Shown here piece after piece: positions 25,652 through 37,064 of a stretch of DNA of 64,000 bases. Each line of letters starts with the position of its first letter. Positions within the stretch are counted from its first letter, which is position 1. The notes under the pieces were generated by a model, which saw nothing but the letters and a program-made list of their open reading frames with translations, searched no databases and had not been told where the DNA came from. This DNA is from Diospyros lotus (Eukaryota; Streptophyta; Magnoliopsida; Ericales; Ebenaceae), in contig NC_068349.1 of assembly GCF_014633365.1 (NCBI RefSeq), positions 38,393,192-38,457,191 of the forward strand, given 5' to 3'. A program made the position numbers and the translations under genes.

Positions 25652-28378
25652 TACCCTATGCTGAACCGGTAAACATTCGTTCTTAACGGTACCCACCCAA
25701 ACTCAAATCTAAAATTGAGAGGATGGTCAGAGAAATATTAGACCAATCAATTATTTGCCCTGGCCATAGCCATTTGCTTCCCCTATCCTATTACTTAAAA
25801 AGAAAGATGGCACTTGGCGCTTTTGTGTTGATTACAGACGACTCAATGTTATCACCATTAAGGATAAATTCCTTATTCTAATCATTGAGTATCTACTAGA
25901 TGAACTTAAACATACAACTATATTCACCAAATTGCAATTTAGAGTGGACCCTAATGACATTTATAAGACAACATTCAAAACACATCATGGGAATTTACAG
26001 TCATGTCATTTGGCCTTTCAAATGCCTCAGCTACATTCCAAGCCCTTATGAACCAAATCTTCGAACCTTACCTCAGAAAATCCGTGTTGATTTTTTTTTT
26101 TTTATGATATATTAGTCTACAACCCTTTTTTTGATAAATACCTTATCTACCTTAGAGTTATATTTCAGATCCTGCGATTCAATCAGCTATGTATCAAGCG
26201 ATCAAAATGTGCCTTTGCACAGCCGCAGGTAGAATACCTTGGGCATGTTATTTCAGGGGTTAGAGTGGGGATTGGCCCCAAGAAGATAGAAGCAATTGTG
26301 ACATGGCCCAAACCCATTAACATTCGGGCCTTAAGGGGGTTTCTAGGACTTACTAGTTACTATCAGAAGTTTGTGAAGAACTATGGCACCATAAGTAAGC
26401 CCCTGACCAAAATGTTGAAAAAAGACGGATTCAAATGGAACCCCAAGGCAGAACAAGCCTTTGAGCAATTAAAAAAAGCCCTGGGTAATGTGCCAACATT
26501 AGGCTTGCTCGACTTTAATAAGCCCTTCACACTAGAGACAGATGCTAGTAATACAGGGATAGGAGCAGTGCTTTCTCAAGAGGGTCGGGCCTTTGGCATT
26601 TCTCAGCTAAGCTCTAGCTAGACATCAAGGTCTTAGCATTTATGAAAAAGAGTTGATGGCAGTGTTAATGGCTGTGGAAAGGTGGCGCCACTACTTGGAA
26701 AAGGGAAGGTTCGTGATTAAAACGGACCACGAGAACTTGAAATTCATCCTACAACAGAGATTGCAAACTCAACTGCAAAAAAAAGGTATGGCTAAACTCA
26801 TGGAATTAGATTATGTGATTCAATTTAGGAAAGGGAATGAGATTGTTGCAACAAACGTCTTATGACACCGCTATGAGGAAGGAATGGTTGCAGCCATCTC
26901 TACAGTAGTGCTTGATTGGCTCTAAGAAGTCACTGACAGTTACAAAAAAGGGTGAATGGACCAATGAGTTGCTAGAGCAATTAACGATTAATGCAGCTAA
27001 CAAACCAGGCTACTCATTGGCTAATGAGGTAATAAGGTATAAGGGCAAGATGGTGATCGGAGATTGTAAAGACTTGAAGGACAAGATCGTACATGCATTT
27101 CATGGATCACCCATCGAAGAACACTCGGGTATCTAGAGTACCTATCACAAGGCCAGACATATATTTTGTTGGCCACAGCTAAGGAAGTATGTATGAGATT
27201 ATATCTTGAGATGTGAGGTATGTAAAAGATGTAAGCATGAAACAGTAGCCCACCTAGGACTACTACAACCTCTAGAAATTCCTGACCATGCATGGACTAA
27301 TGTTACCATGGACTTCATTGAAGGGCTACCAAAATCTAAATGGAATAACTGTATTCTGGTAGTAGTGGATTGGTTCACGAAATTTAGCCACTTCATAGGA
27401 TTAACCCATCCCTTTACAGCACGGGAAGTGGGTAGAGCCTACTTGGAGAATGTGGTTAAGCTACATAGAATCCCAAGGTCAATTGTATCTAATCGTGACA
27501 GAATATTTACCAGCCTCTTTTGGAAGGAGCTCATGAAAATCCTAGGCACCAAACTCCTAATGTCTACAACATACCGTCTAGAAAACAGATGGTCAAACAA
27601 AACGTGTTAATCAGTGTTTGGAGGGGTATATAAGGTGCTTGAGTTTTATGCAGCTGAGGGGCTGGCACAAATGGTTGGCAGTGGCTTAGTGGTGGTACAA
27701 TTCAAGCTTCCACAGCTCGATCGAGATGACACATTTCGAGGCTCTGTATGGTTACAAGCCAGACCTACTTCCTACCCTAGGAGGCCACACAATAGTAGTA
27801 GCAGTTGAGGCCTATCTACAACAAAGACAAGAGGTGCTAAGAATGGTAAAAGATGAGTTGGCCAAGGAGAAGAATAGGCTGAAACAACTAGCAGACCGAA
27901 AGAGGAGAGAACGAGATTTCTTGGTGGGGGAAGAAGTATATTTGAAGCTCAACTAGCAACACTTCAGGGCACTGACCAAACAACCCATATCCAAATTGAA
28001 CCCCAAGTATTATGGGCCCTTCACGATTTTGGAGAAAACAGGGTAGTAGCTTACCGGTTGCAACTGCCTAAGAAGGCGAGGATACACCTTGTCTTCACGT
28101 CTCTCTTCTTAAGAAAGCCGTGGGCACACAATGATCTACCCCAAAATTACCTCCTATGGTGGGAGAAGCGCCTCTAGACATCGTGCCAACTGCTATCGTG
28201 GACAAAAGGGTTATACATTACAATGGAGTCCCTCTGATATAGGTGTTAGTCCAGTGGTCTTCCTTCACTTTGACAATAACACTTGGGAATACTTGTCAAA
28301 GCTTCTCCAACAATTTCCCAATGTTACAAGCTTGCTACATATTTATTGCAGACAATAAATACTTTAAGGGGTGAGGAT

Positions 28379-28733
28379 TGTTATGGTAGCTAGTTGAGTA
28401 ATCTAAATAAAGGTGTAGTTAGGCTACTAGAATTTTAATTTCTATTTTAACATGGCTGGTAGAATGTTCCAACATGCTGTTAACCGTTGTAAGCGCACAT
28501 GGACAAGGGACTAACAGTTTTTGGCACCCAAACTTAGCCTGGATCAGTATAAGTAATTGATCAAGCACCAAGTTACACATGTATGAAATTAGAAATTAGT
28601 TTCCCTCCAATTCTCTCTCTCTAAATCTCTCTCTCTCTCTTCGGATCTCTTTTCCTCCCAAATATCTTCCATTCTCTCCCAATTCTCGTTATCAATTCCT
28701 CAAAAACTCTCTTGTCAAACTTGTAACATGACA
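28379..28733 (+). repeat. 3' LTR of the Gypsy element
   Basis: Same length and ends as the left LTR, preceded by a purine-rich tract. Confidence 0.92.
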
Positions 28734-28880
28734 CTTATTGATTGTGTCTCGCTTGGAAACTGATAAAGGACAATCCTCTCATTTTCTAGATACTTCCCTC
28801 ATTCTTTTGTCAAGCAATTTAAGATTTCTATATGAAAAAACTTTAATTCTGGAACTCTTTCCTGTGAAAATCATCAACAG

Positions 28881-29351
28881 TTGAAGGAGATGGTGCTGGC
28901 CCTTCTTCATGAATCTGATCTGAACCTGTCAAATGATACTATTGAAACAATTGTTGATAAGGTGCACGATGTTTGCTATTGGGTTAATTCTCTTATGTGA
29001 TCTAGTGGAGGATTTCGGCTATACTGTTGATTCTCTTAATGCAAAATTTGGTTTTTGATTTGGGAAATTCCATCTATACACAGACATTCTCAGAAGTAGA
29101 TTCTAAAGCGGATGGTAGAATTGATGAGGAAGAGTGGACACAATTCGCAGCAAAGAATCCGTCATTGTTGAAGAACATGACTATTCCATATCTGATGCAA
29201 GTCTACATTCACTTCTTATTGTGAAAGTTTGTTAAATGACCATTTCAAAGGCATACATACATTCATGACCTTTTCATCTGTTTCCAGGGACATAACTCTG
29301 GCATTTCCGAGTTTTGTGCTGAACACTGGAGCAGAAGACCAAGATTTCTGA
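28881..29351 (+). pseudogene. Calcineurin B-like (CBL) calcium sensor, 3' half only
   Basis: Three exons, 28881-28961, 29084-29196 and 29288-29351, join in frame and give the last ~85 residues of a plant CBL. Exon 1 reads LKEMVLALLHESDLNLS, the helix before EF-hand 4. Exon 2 carries the EF-hand loop DSKADGRIDEEE with acidic residues at 1, 5, 9 and 12, then NPSLLKNMTIPYL. Exon 3 carries AFPSF, the C-terminal motif phosphorylated by CIPK kinases in this family. It looks nearest to the CBL4/SOS3-like group. The intron after exon 2 needs a GC donor (AT|GCAAGT). The N-terminal exons (EF-hands 1-3) are not found between 18.9 and 28.7 kb. The Gypsy element ends only 147 bp upstream, so the gene looks truncated. 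CBLs bind Ca2+ and activate CIPKs at membranes. Confidence 0.8.
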
Positions 29352-30320
29352 GCATGAACACGAATCGCAGGCCTGACTGCATATGGAGAAGCTATTCTGG
29401 GCAAGACATTCTTCGATTGTTTGATTGAATATGCGGGATGGCTTCCCAGATACTGGAGGGTGAAACCTTTATACAGCAGTTCTCAAACACTTGATCGGAA
29501 ATCTTGTCACATGCTGCAAATTGAGCATTGTGCTTCTTTTCACATCTCTCACTCATCATGTTAGCTTCACAGATTTGTAAATTTGACCCTTTAGCAGTTA
29601 TGTAGCCTACAGAAGTATAGAATCGATTGTGATGAGGAAATGTCTCTTTAGCAGTTACATCTCTGTGTCTCTCTTTCTAGAAACAAAATCTCAAGTAAAG
29701 ATTAGTTGCATATGAAAACGAGGATTCCCCAGCATTTACAAAGTAGATAACCTGATATATAGAGAGAAAGATTTATTTTAGTTGGTCCATCATTTTGGGA
29801 ATTTGAGCAAATGAATCCATCAACCCAGATTGCAACAATTACAAAGCATCCGTTTGTACTGTTGCATTGAACTGTTATGTTTTTGTGTGTTTGAGGCAAC
29901 AGTCATGAATGCCAAGTCAACCACACAACACACTTGCTATTATTAGAAATGGCGATGGTATCAAAATGGTCGGAATTTGATTTTGAAGGTTATAAATCTT
30001 AAATTACATTCTCATTGCTATTCATTCATATATTTGACATGTAAAGGTTAGAAACTCAAGTTTGATAATTTTTTAAATTCACATTGAAGTAACAGCTACT
30101 CATATCAATGGTAATAAACCTTTTAACTTATTTAAATTCAAACAAGAAAATGAAGAAATTTTGTATTAAACATAGATAGATAGCAACGTAGGTAACGAGA
30201 CTATACATGGTCAAATTACCATTTACCATCTTCATCTTCTTTCCTCCTTACGAAGAAAGTGAAACTAATCATTAAAGAAATGAATAAATAAATAAACTGG
30301 TTATTAATCGTTATTCCTCA
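29352..30320. other. Spacer between CBL fragment and NHL gene
   Basis: Moderately AT-rich; no further exon, RNA or repeat recognised. Confidence 0.35.
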
Positions 30321-30326
30321 CTTTCA

Positions 30327-30377
30327 CTCTCTCTCTCTCCCACTTTCCCCTCTCTCTCTCTCTCTCTCTCTCTCTCA
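30327..30377. repeat. CT microsatellite in the NHL 5' leader
   Basis: CT dinucleotide tracts end five bases before the NHL start codon, so they are almost certainly transcribed as a pyrimidine-rich leader. Confidence 0.8.
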
Positions 30378-30382
30378 GGGAA

Positions 30383-30988
30383 ATGTGCGAACCTCCTCAC
30401 TACCAGCAGCACAGATCTCAGAGATCAAGAGGAGGAGGAGCGAACGTGGCTTCATGTGTAGTGGCAACCCTTTTCCTGCTCTTCCTGGCCATTGTCGCCG
30501 TCACCGTATTCTTCTTCCTTTTCAAGCCCAAAGACCCCAGAATCGCCGTCGAAGCCGTCCAATTCCCGGCATTCTCCGTCTCCAACGGCGCCTTCAACTT
30601 CACCCTCTTCCAGTACGCCTCCGTCACCAACCCCAACCGCGACGCCTTCACCCACTACGACAGCTCCCTCCAGCTCGTCTACTCCGGCAGCCCCCTTGGC
30701 CTCGTCTTCATCCCCGCCGGCCAGATCCCCGCCGGCCGCACCCAGCACTTGTCCGCCAAGCTCGACGTCCACCAATTCCCCCTCGCCTCCTCCGCCTCCA
30801 CCTCCGCCTCCGCCCTGCCGGCCACAGCCGTGGGAGTGGCGGATCAGGCCATGGAGATAGAGACGCGGATGAAGCTTGTGGGGAGGGTTAGGGTTTTAAA
30901 GTTGTTCAGTCATAGAGTGGAGAGCGGCGTGAGATGTCGAGTCGCCATTCGAATGAACGACGGTTCCGTGGTGGGCTTCCATTGCTGA
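30383..30988 (+). CDS. NDR1/HIN1-like (NHL) LEA2-domain membrane protein
   Basis: An intronless frame of 201 residues. A short basic cytosolic N-terminus (His/Arg/Gln-rich, residues 1-20) precedes one transmembrane segment at about residues 22-47. Then comes FKPKDPRI and a beta-rich LEA2 domain (about 70-185) with NPNRDAFTHYDSS and a Gly/Pro turn (PAGQIPAGRTQHL). Length, topology and the KPK-P motif after the membrane anchor fit the NHL family, in which some members act at the plasma membrane in defence and abiotic stress. Third-position GC is high, unlike the AT-rich surroundings. The overlapping Pro- and Ser-rich frames are shadows. Which NHL paralogue this is cannot be said. Confidence 0.88.
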   Translation: MCEPPHYQQHRSQRSRGGGANVASCVVATLFLLFLAIVAVTVFFFLFKPKDPRIAVEAVQFPAFSVSNGAFNFTLFQYASVTNPNRDAFTHYDSSLQLVYSGSPLGLVFIPAGQIPAGRTQHLSAKLDVHQFPLASSASTSASALPATAVGVADQAMEIETRMKLVGRVRVLKLFSHRVESGVRCRVAIRMNDGSVVGFHC

Positions 30989-31381
30989 TCGTGATGGGTT
31001 TTGATTCTTCATCTTCTTCATTTCTTTCTGACATTTAATTTATAGTCACTGAATTGTATTGTTTTGAAGAATCCACAGCAACACATTCCTCCTCACGCAA
31101 ACATTCCCACAATGGCTTTGCTCCATTTTTGTACTCCCCAACACAAATGCAAGCAAAGTTGAGATTTTTAATTTCTTCCTAAATGTTGTGATGAATTACC
31201 ATTTACCAATGCATTCCGATTGTCCTTAAAACCAAGCAAAGCAAAATCAACTTTTTTATTGAACACCACCAAGAAAGCAAAAACTACTTCCAGCACCAGC
31301 GAACAACATCCACAATACCAACAAGTGTCAGCATTTCTCCATCATCACCCATATAAAATACATACATATATATATATATAT
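30989..31381. other. Convergent 3' flanks of NHL and SINAT
   Basis: 393 bp separate two convergent genes. It should hold both 3' UTRs; a short TA repeat lies at 31366-31382. Confidence 0.4.
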
Positions 31382-34300
31382 TTAGCTACAGAGGTTTGGA
31401 ATACAAGCCCCGCCATCCGGGTTCTGCTGTTCCTTCCAAATGCGACCCGTAACGCGCAGCTTCAGCTCTTTCCTGTCGCCTCCAGAGAAGAAGAGGGCCA
31501 TATTCCGCTGTATAATGAGCCCGTCATGGCTGTCCCGAACCTTCCGGTGACTGTCCCTTATACTTCTCGGAGTGCCCTCCCAGATGAGTTTCCGGCCGTT
31601 TCCCCCGACCTCCAAGCTGTAGCTGTAGTTCCGGGCCTCCGTCTCGTCGCCCATGAACCGTAGAAATGCCATATACACAGGGCCCACCCCCAGCTGGAAA
31701 GCTTCGAAATGGAGGCAGAAGTACTGCCCAAAGCAATTGAAAACCTAAACAAGGGAAGATAAGATATATGGCAAATGTTTTAGCTAGCAGTGACCATAAT
31801 AGCTGAAAATTGCCATGCTCAACAGAGCAAATAGCAAGAATTATGAATGCCCAACAGAGGAAGTGGGAGCTTATACGCACAGTCGTATGAGTTGATAAGG
31901 AGATCAGAATATAAACTTACTGTTAACATCCATGTGGCATTCTCAACCTCCCTTGGGTTAGACTTCACATATCGATGGTTGAATGTGCATCCGGAGTGCA
32001 TGTCTACTTTGTGATCATCCCGAAGATGATTAACCAGGTATGGAATATCCCCAACAACCGAGCATTCTGATCCCGCATACGGGCAGTTGTATGGTCTGAA
32101 GTTACATACGGTCTCGTGCTTAAGCTTGCTGTAATAGGGGAAGATCTCAGGGCACCCAAGAGAGCAATACTTACAAGGCAGCTCAAGCGATTCTGCGACC
32201 TTTTCCAATGCTAGACACCTTATATCACCAAGCTCCTGTCTACAAGTGGGGCAGCGGTTGTGCACCCTAGCTTTACACGTTGAACAGAGGGTGTGCCCAT
32301 TATGACACTGAAAAGCACAACTTCTCATAAAAGACTCATCTTTTGAAGACAAAAAACTCACCAGTAAAATTTTAATAGCTTACCAATGAAAGTCCTAAAA
32401 TGCATATATATTAACATATGTACGGATGGATGTATAATAATTAATGAGGCACGTGTACAAATGTGCATACAAGCAGCAACTCAATATCCATTACCATGCA
32501 TATCAATATTTGTAAAGGCAGATGGGATTAAGTGTGTGTAAATCAATAATGAGTTGGAATGTAGATAAACAGAAAGATGCTATCAGCATGAATAAAGGAT
32601 TTATTGTTACACCAACTTTAGTTCTTCAGCACGGTTGACAGATCTAGAGCCATAGATATTTTGCCAGTTCAACTGAATCTAGTCCTATGAAGGAATTGCA
32701 GCAAAAAGTTTAATTCACGTTCCAGTACAAAGGAATTGCAGCAAGGATGGAAGTCTTGAAGATATCATGCAGAGAACTAGCCTCATATGAATTAAGTACA
32801 CAGACTGTTAAGGTCTTAAAGACGGCACATCGATGACCTGCAATACCAAAGCCACTTTCTAGAAATAGTTATCATTGATAACCTTGAAGGGAAGGGACCC
32901 AAAGATTGACCTCTCCCTACAAATATATCCTGCTAATCAAGATTGTTAAAATCGTAAAATCGTAAGAGGGTCTTCAACATGTAAAATCGAGTGCAATTCA
33001 ACTTCAAAATCGTAAAATCGTACCCGTAAAATCGAGAGTTTAACAACCATGCTGCTAATACATATATATCTTCATGTTCAACGCATTGCTTCTCGGGGAC
33101 TTACTTCCAAGACTTCCATTTCCTAAGAAACCACTTCTCTCATGGAAAGCTTTAGCCAGCATTAACAGACTCCAACTTGCAGTTCTTTTATGAAGAACTT
33201 TTTAAATGACACACGCCTCAAGTTCCTCTGAGTGTGTGCACTAGAAGTCTGAAATTTTATTTCAAAGATTAAAAATGACAAGGATGCTTCTACCATGTAC
33301 TGAGGAAATACTGCACTCTATGATCTTATTAGAATGAAAACCTGTAAATCCTCTTAAAAAGGGCTAAGCAATTCAGCTTCTTCAATATTCCAAGAAAATG
33401 GTATTTTTTTTGTTCTTTGATAAACACCATTGCAAAAAATAATAGAAATAAAACCCAAAAAAGCAAAAATGGACTGTTTAGATCTCAGAAAGTTGCCTCA
33501 AATATATAACAGTACAAGAAATGATGTCACTGGAGTTGAACTGGGAACTCTCACTTCTCAGTGCCACTACCAGCTATACTCATTAACACTGACTTCGCAT
33601 AAGTTTCTCTCACACCAGAGTATTTGTATCCATGAAGGTCAGGAAGGTCCCAAAACAGATGTATGTCATGACAGCACCTTAAACATCTGGTTCCAACAAA
33701 TGTAGTGGATAATTATGCGGGTGTATCAGACACTGAATATGTTTAAATGTTATTGAAGTAATTGGGCCTTTAATCACACTAGTTGAGAGTAGAGATGGCA
33801 ACGGGTCACCCAATTACCCATTTGCATACCCATTTAGTAAATGTTCAAAATATATCTTACGTTTATATCATTCAAATATGAATTTTTCAAACTTATTTCA
33901 ATTTTAAATGGGTAATTAGGGATTATTTTAGTAAATGTTCAAATAAAATTTATCTCTATGACTCAAAATATGAATTTTTGATAATCGTTGTAACTTTAAA
34001 TGGGTAAATGGGACCCATTTCCATCCTTAGTTGAGAGAACATCGAAGGAATATACCATTGAGGTGGACCATGCCTTGACATTGACCACCAATAGTGCAAT
34101 AAATGCTCCGCGGCACAAACCGCCAACAAAGAGATAGCATAGCAAGTCACCCAACCAATTGGACGAATCAACTATGCAGGTAACGGTTGATTACTCACTC
34201 AATGAGCAATAATTGAGCGGCATACAGGTATTGAAATAATGTGTAAGATTTGGTGCCAGAGCCCAGACAAAACTATAAATAATGAAGCAGTTACTGCATC

Positions 34301-36859
34301 AGGAGACAAAAGAAATGACTTAATATCTCTATCTGTGCAGGGTTTCACCTGTTTTTCTCATCCATTTGGCTACCTCAACTTTCCATTTGCCCCCCTTGGT
34401 ATGACATGCACCTAGATTCAGTGGACACTGCATCCTCAAGAGGCTCACCATCAGCCACCAGGGATGCCTCCAGACAGACCAGTTCGTGTATGACACTCAT
34501 TGCAACAGACAACATAAAATGTTTGATTTGCATGACTCATTTTTCACCATGATGCATCAACAAGTTCCAAATAAAAGCAAGGTTTCAACTTTGTTTTCAT
34601 GAAACCCTTTTAATATGACAGATATGTCTCCTCTTATACTAAAGGCCCTCTGATCATACCTTTGCACGTCTCTAGATCATTTGAATTGTTATTTTCTCTC
34701 TCTAAATTTTTAGCCTCAAGAAGAAGCAAAAATAATAGATTATCAGAAAACATCTCCAACCTATTATTTTCATGAATGGAATCTATTATCCTCCCCGCCC
34801 CAAGTGCCAAATAGATAGTATTCAACATTTAATATGAGCCAGTATGCACACAAAAATATATAATTCTCAAACAAATGCTTGCAATTGCCCTTCAGCTTCT
34901 GAGGAGGACCTGAGTAGGGGTGCAAATGAGTCGAGTCGAGCCGAGCTTCGCTTAGCTCGGCTCAGCTCAAAAAATTTTATCACAAGCTCGAGCTCGAGCT
35001 CAAGTTTGAGTCGAGCCTGGAAGCTTGGCTCGAGCTCAAGTTTGAGTCAAGCCTGGAAGCTTGGCTCGAGCTTGAGCTCGATTAGCAGAGCCTGAGCTCG
35101 AGCTTGAGCTCGGGCTAAAATATATCAAAGTTTTATTTAAGAAAATTTAATAAATTGATCTATAATAAAAACAAATATCAATTTGATAATCAATAAATAT
35201 ACCTAAATGAACCCAACCTGATAATCAACAAATATAACATCAACATAATAATTAAGTAATAACAATTTCACAAATTATAATAAGCACAATATCATTTACC
35301 GTACAAAAAAATAATCAAATTATTTATTTAGTTATTTTCAAAATACAAACATAATCAAAATTACAGCACAACAAATATATTTTCAATTCAACTTCAAATT
35401 AGCCACTCCAAATATCAACCTACAATTTGAAATTGTAATATTAATCAATAATCATAATTATATATCAAATCGCATATATCAACCTACAAAATACCAACAT
35501 ATCAAAAGCTTCCAAGAATCACATATCTTGTTTTGTTTCATGTGGTAGAAGAATTTCAATGATGTTATCCTATATATAAAAACATAAAAAATAATAATTT
35601 TTATTAATATCAACTAACAAGGTGCTCACGAGCCTATAAGCGAGTTAGCTCGCGAATCTCTATTCGAGACAGCTTACGAACCTATAATCGATCTAGTTCA
35701 TGAGCCTCTATTCGAGCCAAGTTGCGAACTAACGAGCTGAACTTTACTGAGCTCAAACTTAACTCGTTTATAAATTGAATTTCAAATTTGGCTCAAGCTT
35801 GTCTCGTTTAGTTTAACGAACGAATTCGAATGAGATTTTATCGAGTTGAACACCGAGCCAAGCCCAAGCAGCTTGGCTCATTTGCACCCTTAGACCTGAG
35901 CAACAAAAAGGAGTCATATCATAAATAAGGGAGTGAGAAATGACTTGGAAGCCAATTGGCCCTTTTTTTTTTTGGTGAGGTATCAGGAGGGAAAATGGGT
36001 GTTGTGTTGAGAAGGGAAACCATAGTTTCTCTCCAACAAATTAATCTGGATATGCATAAAACCAACAAGCTCTTTGATTCACTGCTTTCCCAGTATTCAC
36101 TCTCCTACAAGATCAATGTATAAAGAACGTAATCACAGTTTTCAGTAAAGCTCAAACCAAAATCCAAGCTTGTCAAATAGCTAAAAGCAAATAAAAAAAA
36201 ATATCAATTTACAGCATAAAGCCACTTACTGATTAAAAAGGAAAAAAAGACCTTTCTACCAAACAGATCTCCACCTTTTGCATTAGTTTTCTTCATCACA
36301 TTTAAACCAAACAAAACTCCAAAAAATAAAAATGACTCTGAAAGCCCCTTTCAGACCATAATAATTCCATCACTCAGGCCAGCCATCATCTCCCCCTAAA
36401 TCCAACCTAATCGCATCAATCAGTAAAAAAACGAAAAGTAGTAAGAACGAAATCATGCCAAGAAACAAAAACCCACCCACCCACCGACGATTTCCCGAAG
36501 AGAATGCAGCATTTACTATGAATTTGAATCGTTCAACACAGAAATACCAAACCCTCGAATTTAAACACACGCACAGAGGCTTAATCGGGAGGAGGAGCCG
36601 TGAATTAAAGGAGGCAAAAGGAAGAGAAACCCACAAATTCAAATTGAACGAGAGAACAAACCTGGTGAATTGGAGGGTACATTGAATTGGTACAGACGGG
36701 ACATTCAAGAAGCTCATGGACACTTGTGGTTGGATGGATCGCAGGGGAGACGACGTTGTTGGGCTTGGAAGATTGAAACTGAGGGTGAAGAAGATGGTGG
36801 ATCTCATCTTCGTCCATACCATCCGACGACGATATGCATTCAATGCTATCCAATTCCAT
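31382..36859 (-). CDS. SINAT: SINAT-type RING E3 ubiquitin ligase (Seven-in-absentia homologue)
   Basis: Three exons on the minus strand, 36859-36662, 32307-31921 and 31744-31382, join in phase 0 to 315 residues, normal for plant SINAT proteins. Residues 1-50 are a variable acidic/Ser-rich start. The RING finger spans C53 to C88 (CPVC ... CHNGHTLCSTC ... CPTC) and is split by intron 1. A SINA-type double zinc finger and TRAF-like substrate-binding domain follow (PCKYCSLGCPEIFPY; NHLRDDHKVDMHSGCTFNHRY; NCFGQYFCLHFEAFQLG; RDSHDGLIIQRNMALFFSG). In this family the protein dimerises and ubiquitinates transcription factors and signalling proteins; Arabidopsis SINAT5 targets NAC1. Intron 1 is 4.35 kb and holds at least two hAT-type MITEs. 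All splice sites are GT-AG. Confidence 0.92.
32943..33051. repeat. Short MITE-like unit with CGTAAAAT repeats in SINAT intron 1
   Basis: About 110 bp bounded by TTGTTAAA at the left and TTTAACAA at the right, with direct copies of AAAATCGTAAAATCGTA just inside each end. Non-coding. Confidence 0.45.
33790..34029. mobile_element. hAT-type MITE (240 bp) in SINAT intron 1
   Basis: Ends are TAGAGATGGCAACGGG and the inverted-like CCCATTTCCATCCTTA. A perfect 8-bp duplication GTTGAGAG flanks it (33782-33789 and 34030-34037). AT-rich interior with repeated words for ACCCATTT. Confidence 0.9.
34915..35892. mobile_element. hAT-type non-autonomous element (978 bp) in SINAT intron 1
   Basis: Ends are TAGGGGTGCAAATGAG and CTCATTTGCACCCTTA, inverted repeats with one mismatch in 16. 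A perfect 8-bp duplication GACCTGAG flanks it (34907-34914 and 35893-35900). Both sub-terminal regions are packed with GAGCTCGAG-like words (about 34930-35115 and 35620-35880), the motif-rich layout of hAT transposase binding zones. The centre is AT-rich and non-coding. Confidence 0.93.
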
Positions 36860-37017
36860 TCAGAACCCCAAACTATACAGTCCCTGTCTGTGTAGAGAAA
36901 TGGGTAACTTGGTGGGTTTTACTTCTTTCGGCTGCAATTTTGACTCTGTGTTCAGGTAAGGTTTCTCCGGAAAGGAAAGAAAGAAAACCTAGAGAGAGAG
37001 AGCGCCCGGGGGGTTGT

Positions 37018-37064
<47 letters not shown>
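37018..37064. repeat. Run of 47 G upstream of SINAT
   Basis: An uninterrupted G run on the plus strand (C in SINAT sense), 159-205 bp upstream of the SINAT start codon, in its leader or proximal promoter. The long glycine- and proline-rich reading frames across it are artefacts. Confidence 0.9.

Larger units (their letters stand above)
22127..28330 (+). pseudogene. Gypsy gag-pol remnant
   Basis: The frame is broken many times. Capsid-like sequence lies at about 22600-23040, a zinc knuckle (CFKCGEKYTPRHQC) near 23199-23240, protease with DSGSTHSF at about 23427-23450, the protease/RT linker after the nested LTR from 24746, RT pieces at 24960-25070 and 25652-26240, RNase H at 26265-26865 (TDASNTGIGAVLSQEG), integrase with a zinc-binding start at 27100-27250 and core at 27270-27800, and a C-terminal chromodomain-like module to about 28330. 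The RT active-site region near 26085-26110 is disrupted by a run of T that shifts the frame where the YxDD-type box should be. With stops, frameshifts and three insertions it cannot encode functional protein. Confidence 0.88.
21722..28733 (+). mobile_element. Ty3/Gypsy LTR retrotransposon, full length but inactive
   Basis: Two 355-bp LTRs (21722-22076 and 28379-28733) start TGTTATGGTA and end ATGACA. A primer-binding site like that of initiator tRNA-Met follows the left LTR (from about 22078, TTTAGTATCAGAGC). A purine-rich tract precedes the right LTR (28363-28378). Flanks are CTTAG (21717-21721) and CTTAT (28734-28738), four of five matching. Domain order gag, protease, reverse transcriptase, RNase H, integrase, chromodomain-like tail is that of Ty3/Gypsy chromovirus-type elements. 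By eye the LTRs differ at about 12-13 percent of positions, so the insertion is old. It has since received an LTR-like piece, a solo LTR and a hAT MITE. Confidence 0.93.

Noticed and set aside
30385..30891. Pro/Arg- and Ser/Pro-rich frames over the NHL gene
   Set aside because: Out-of-frame readings of a GC-rich exon.
31220..31663. 147-codon plus-strand frame
   Set aside because: Antisense of SINAT exon 3 and its 3' flank.
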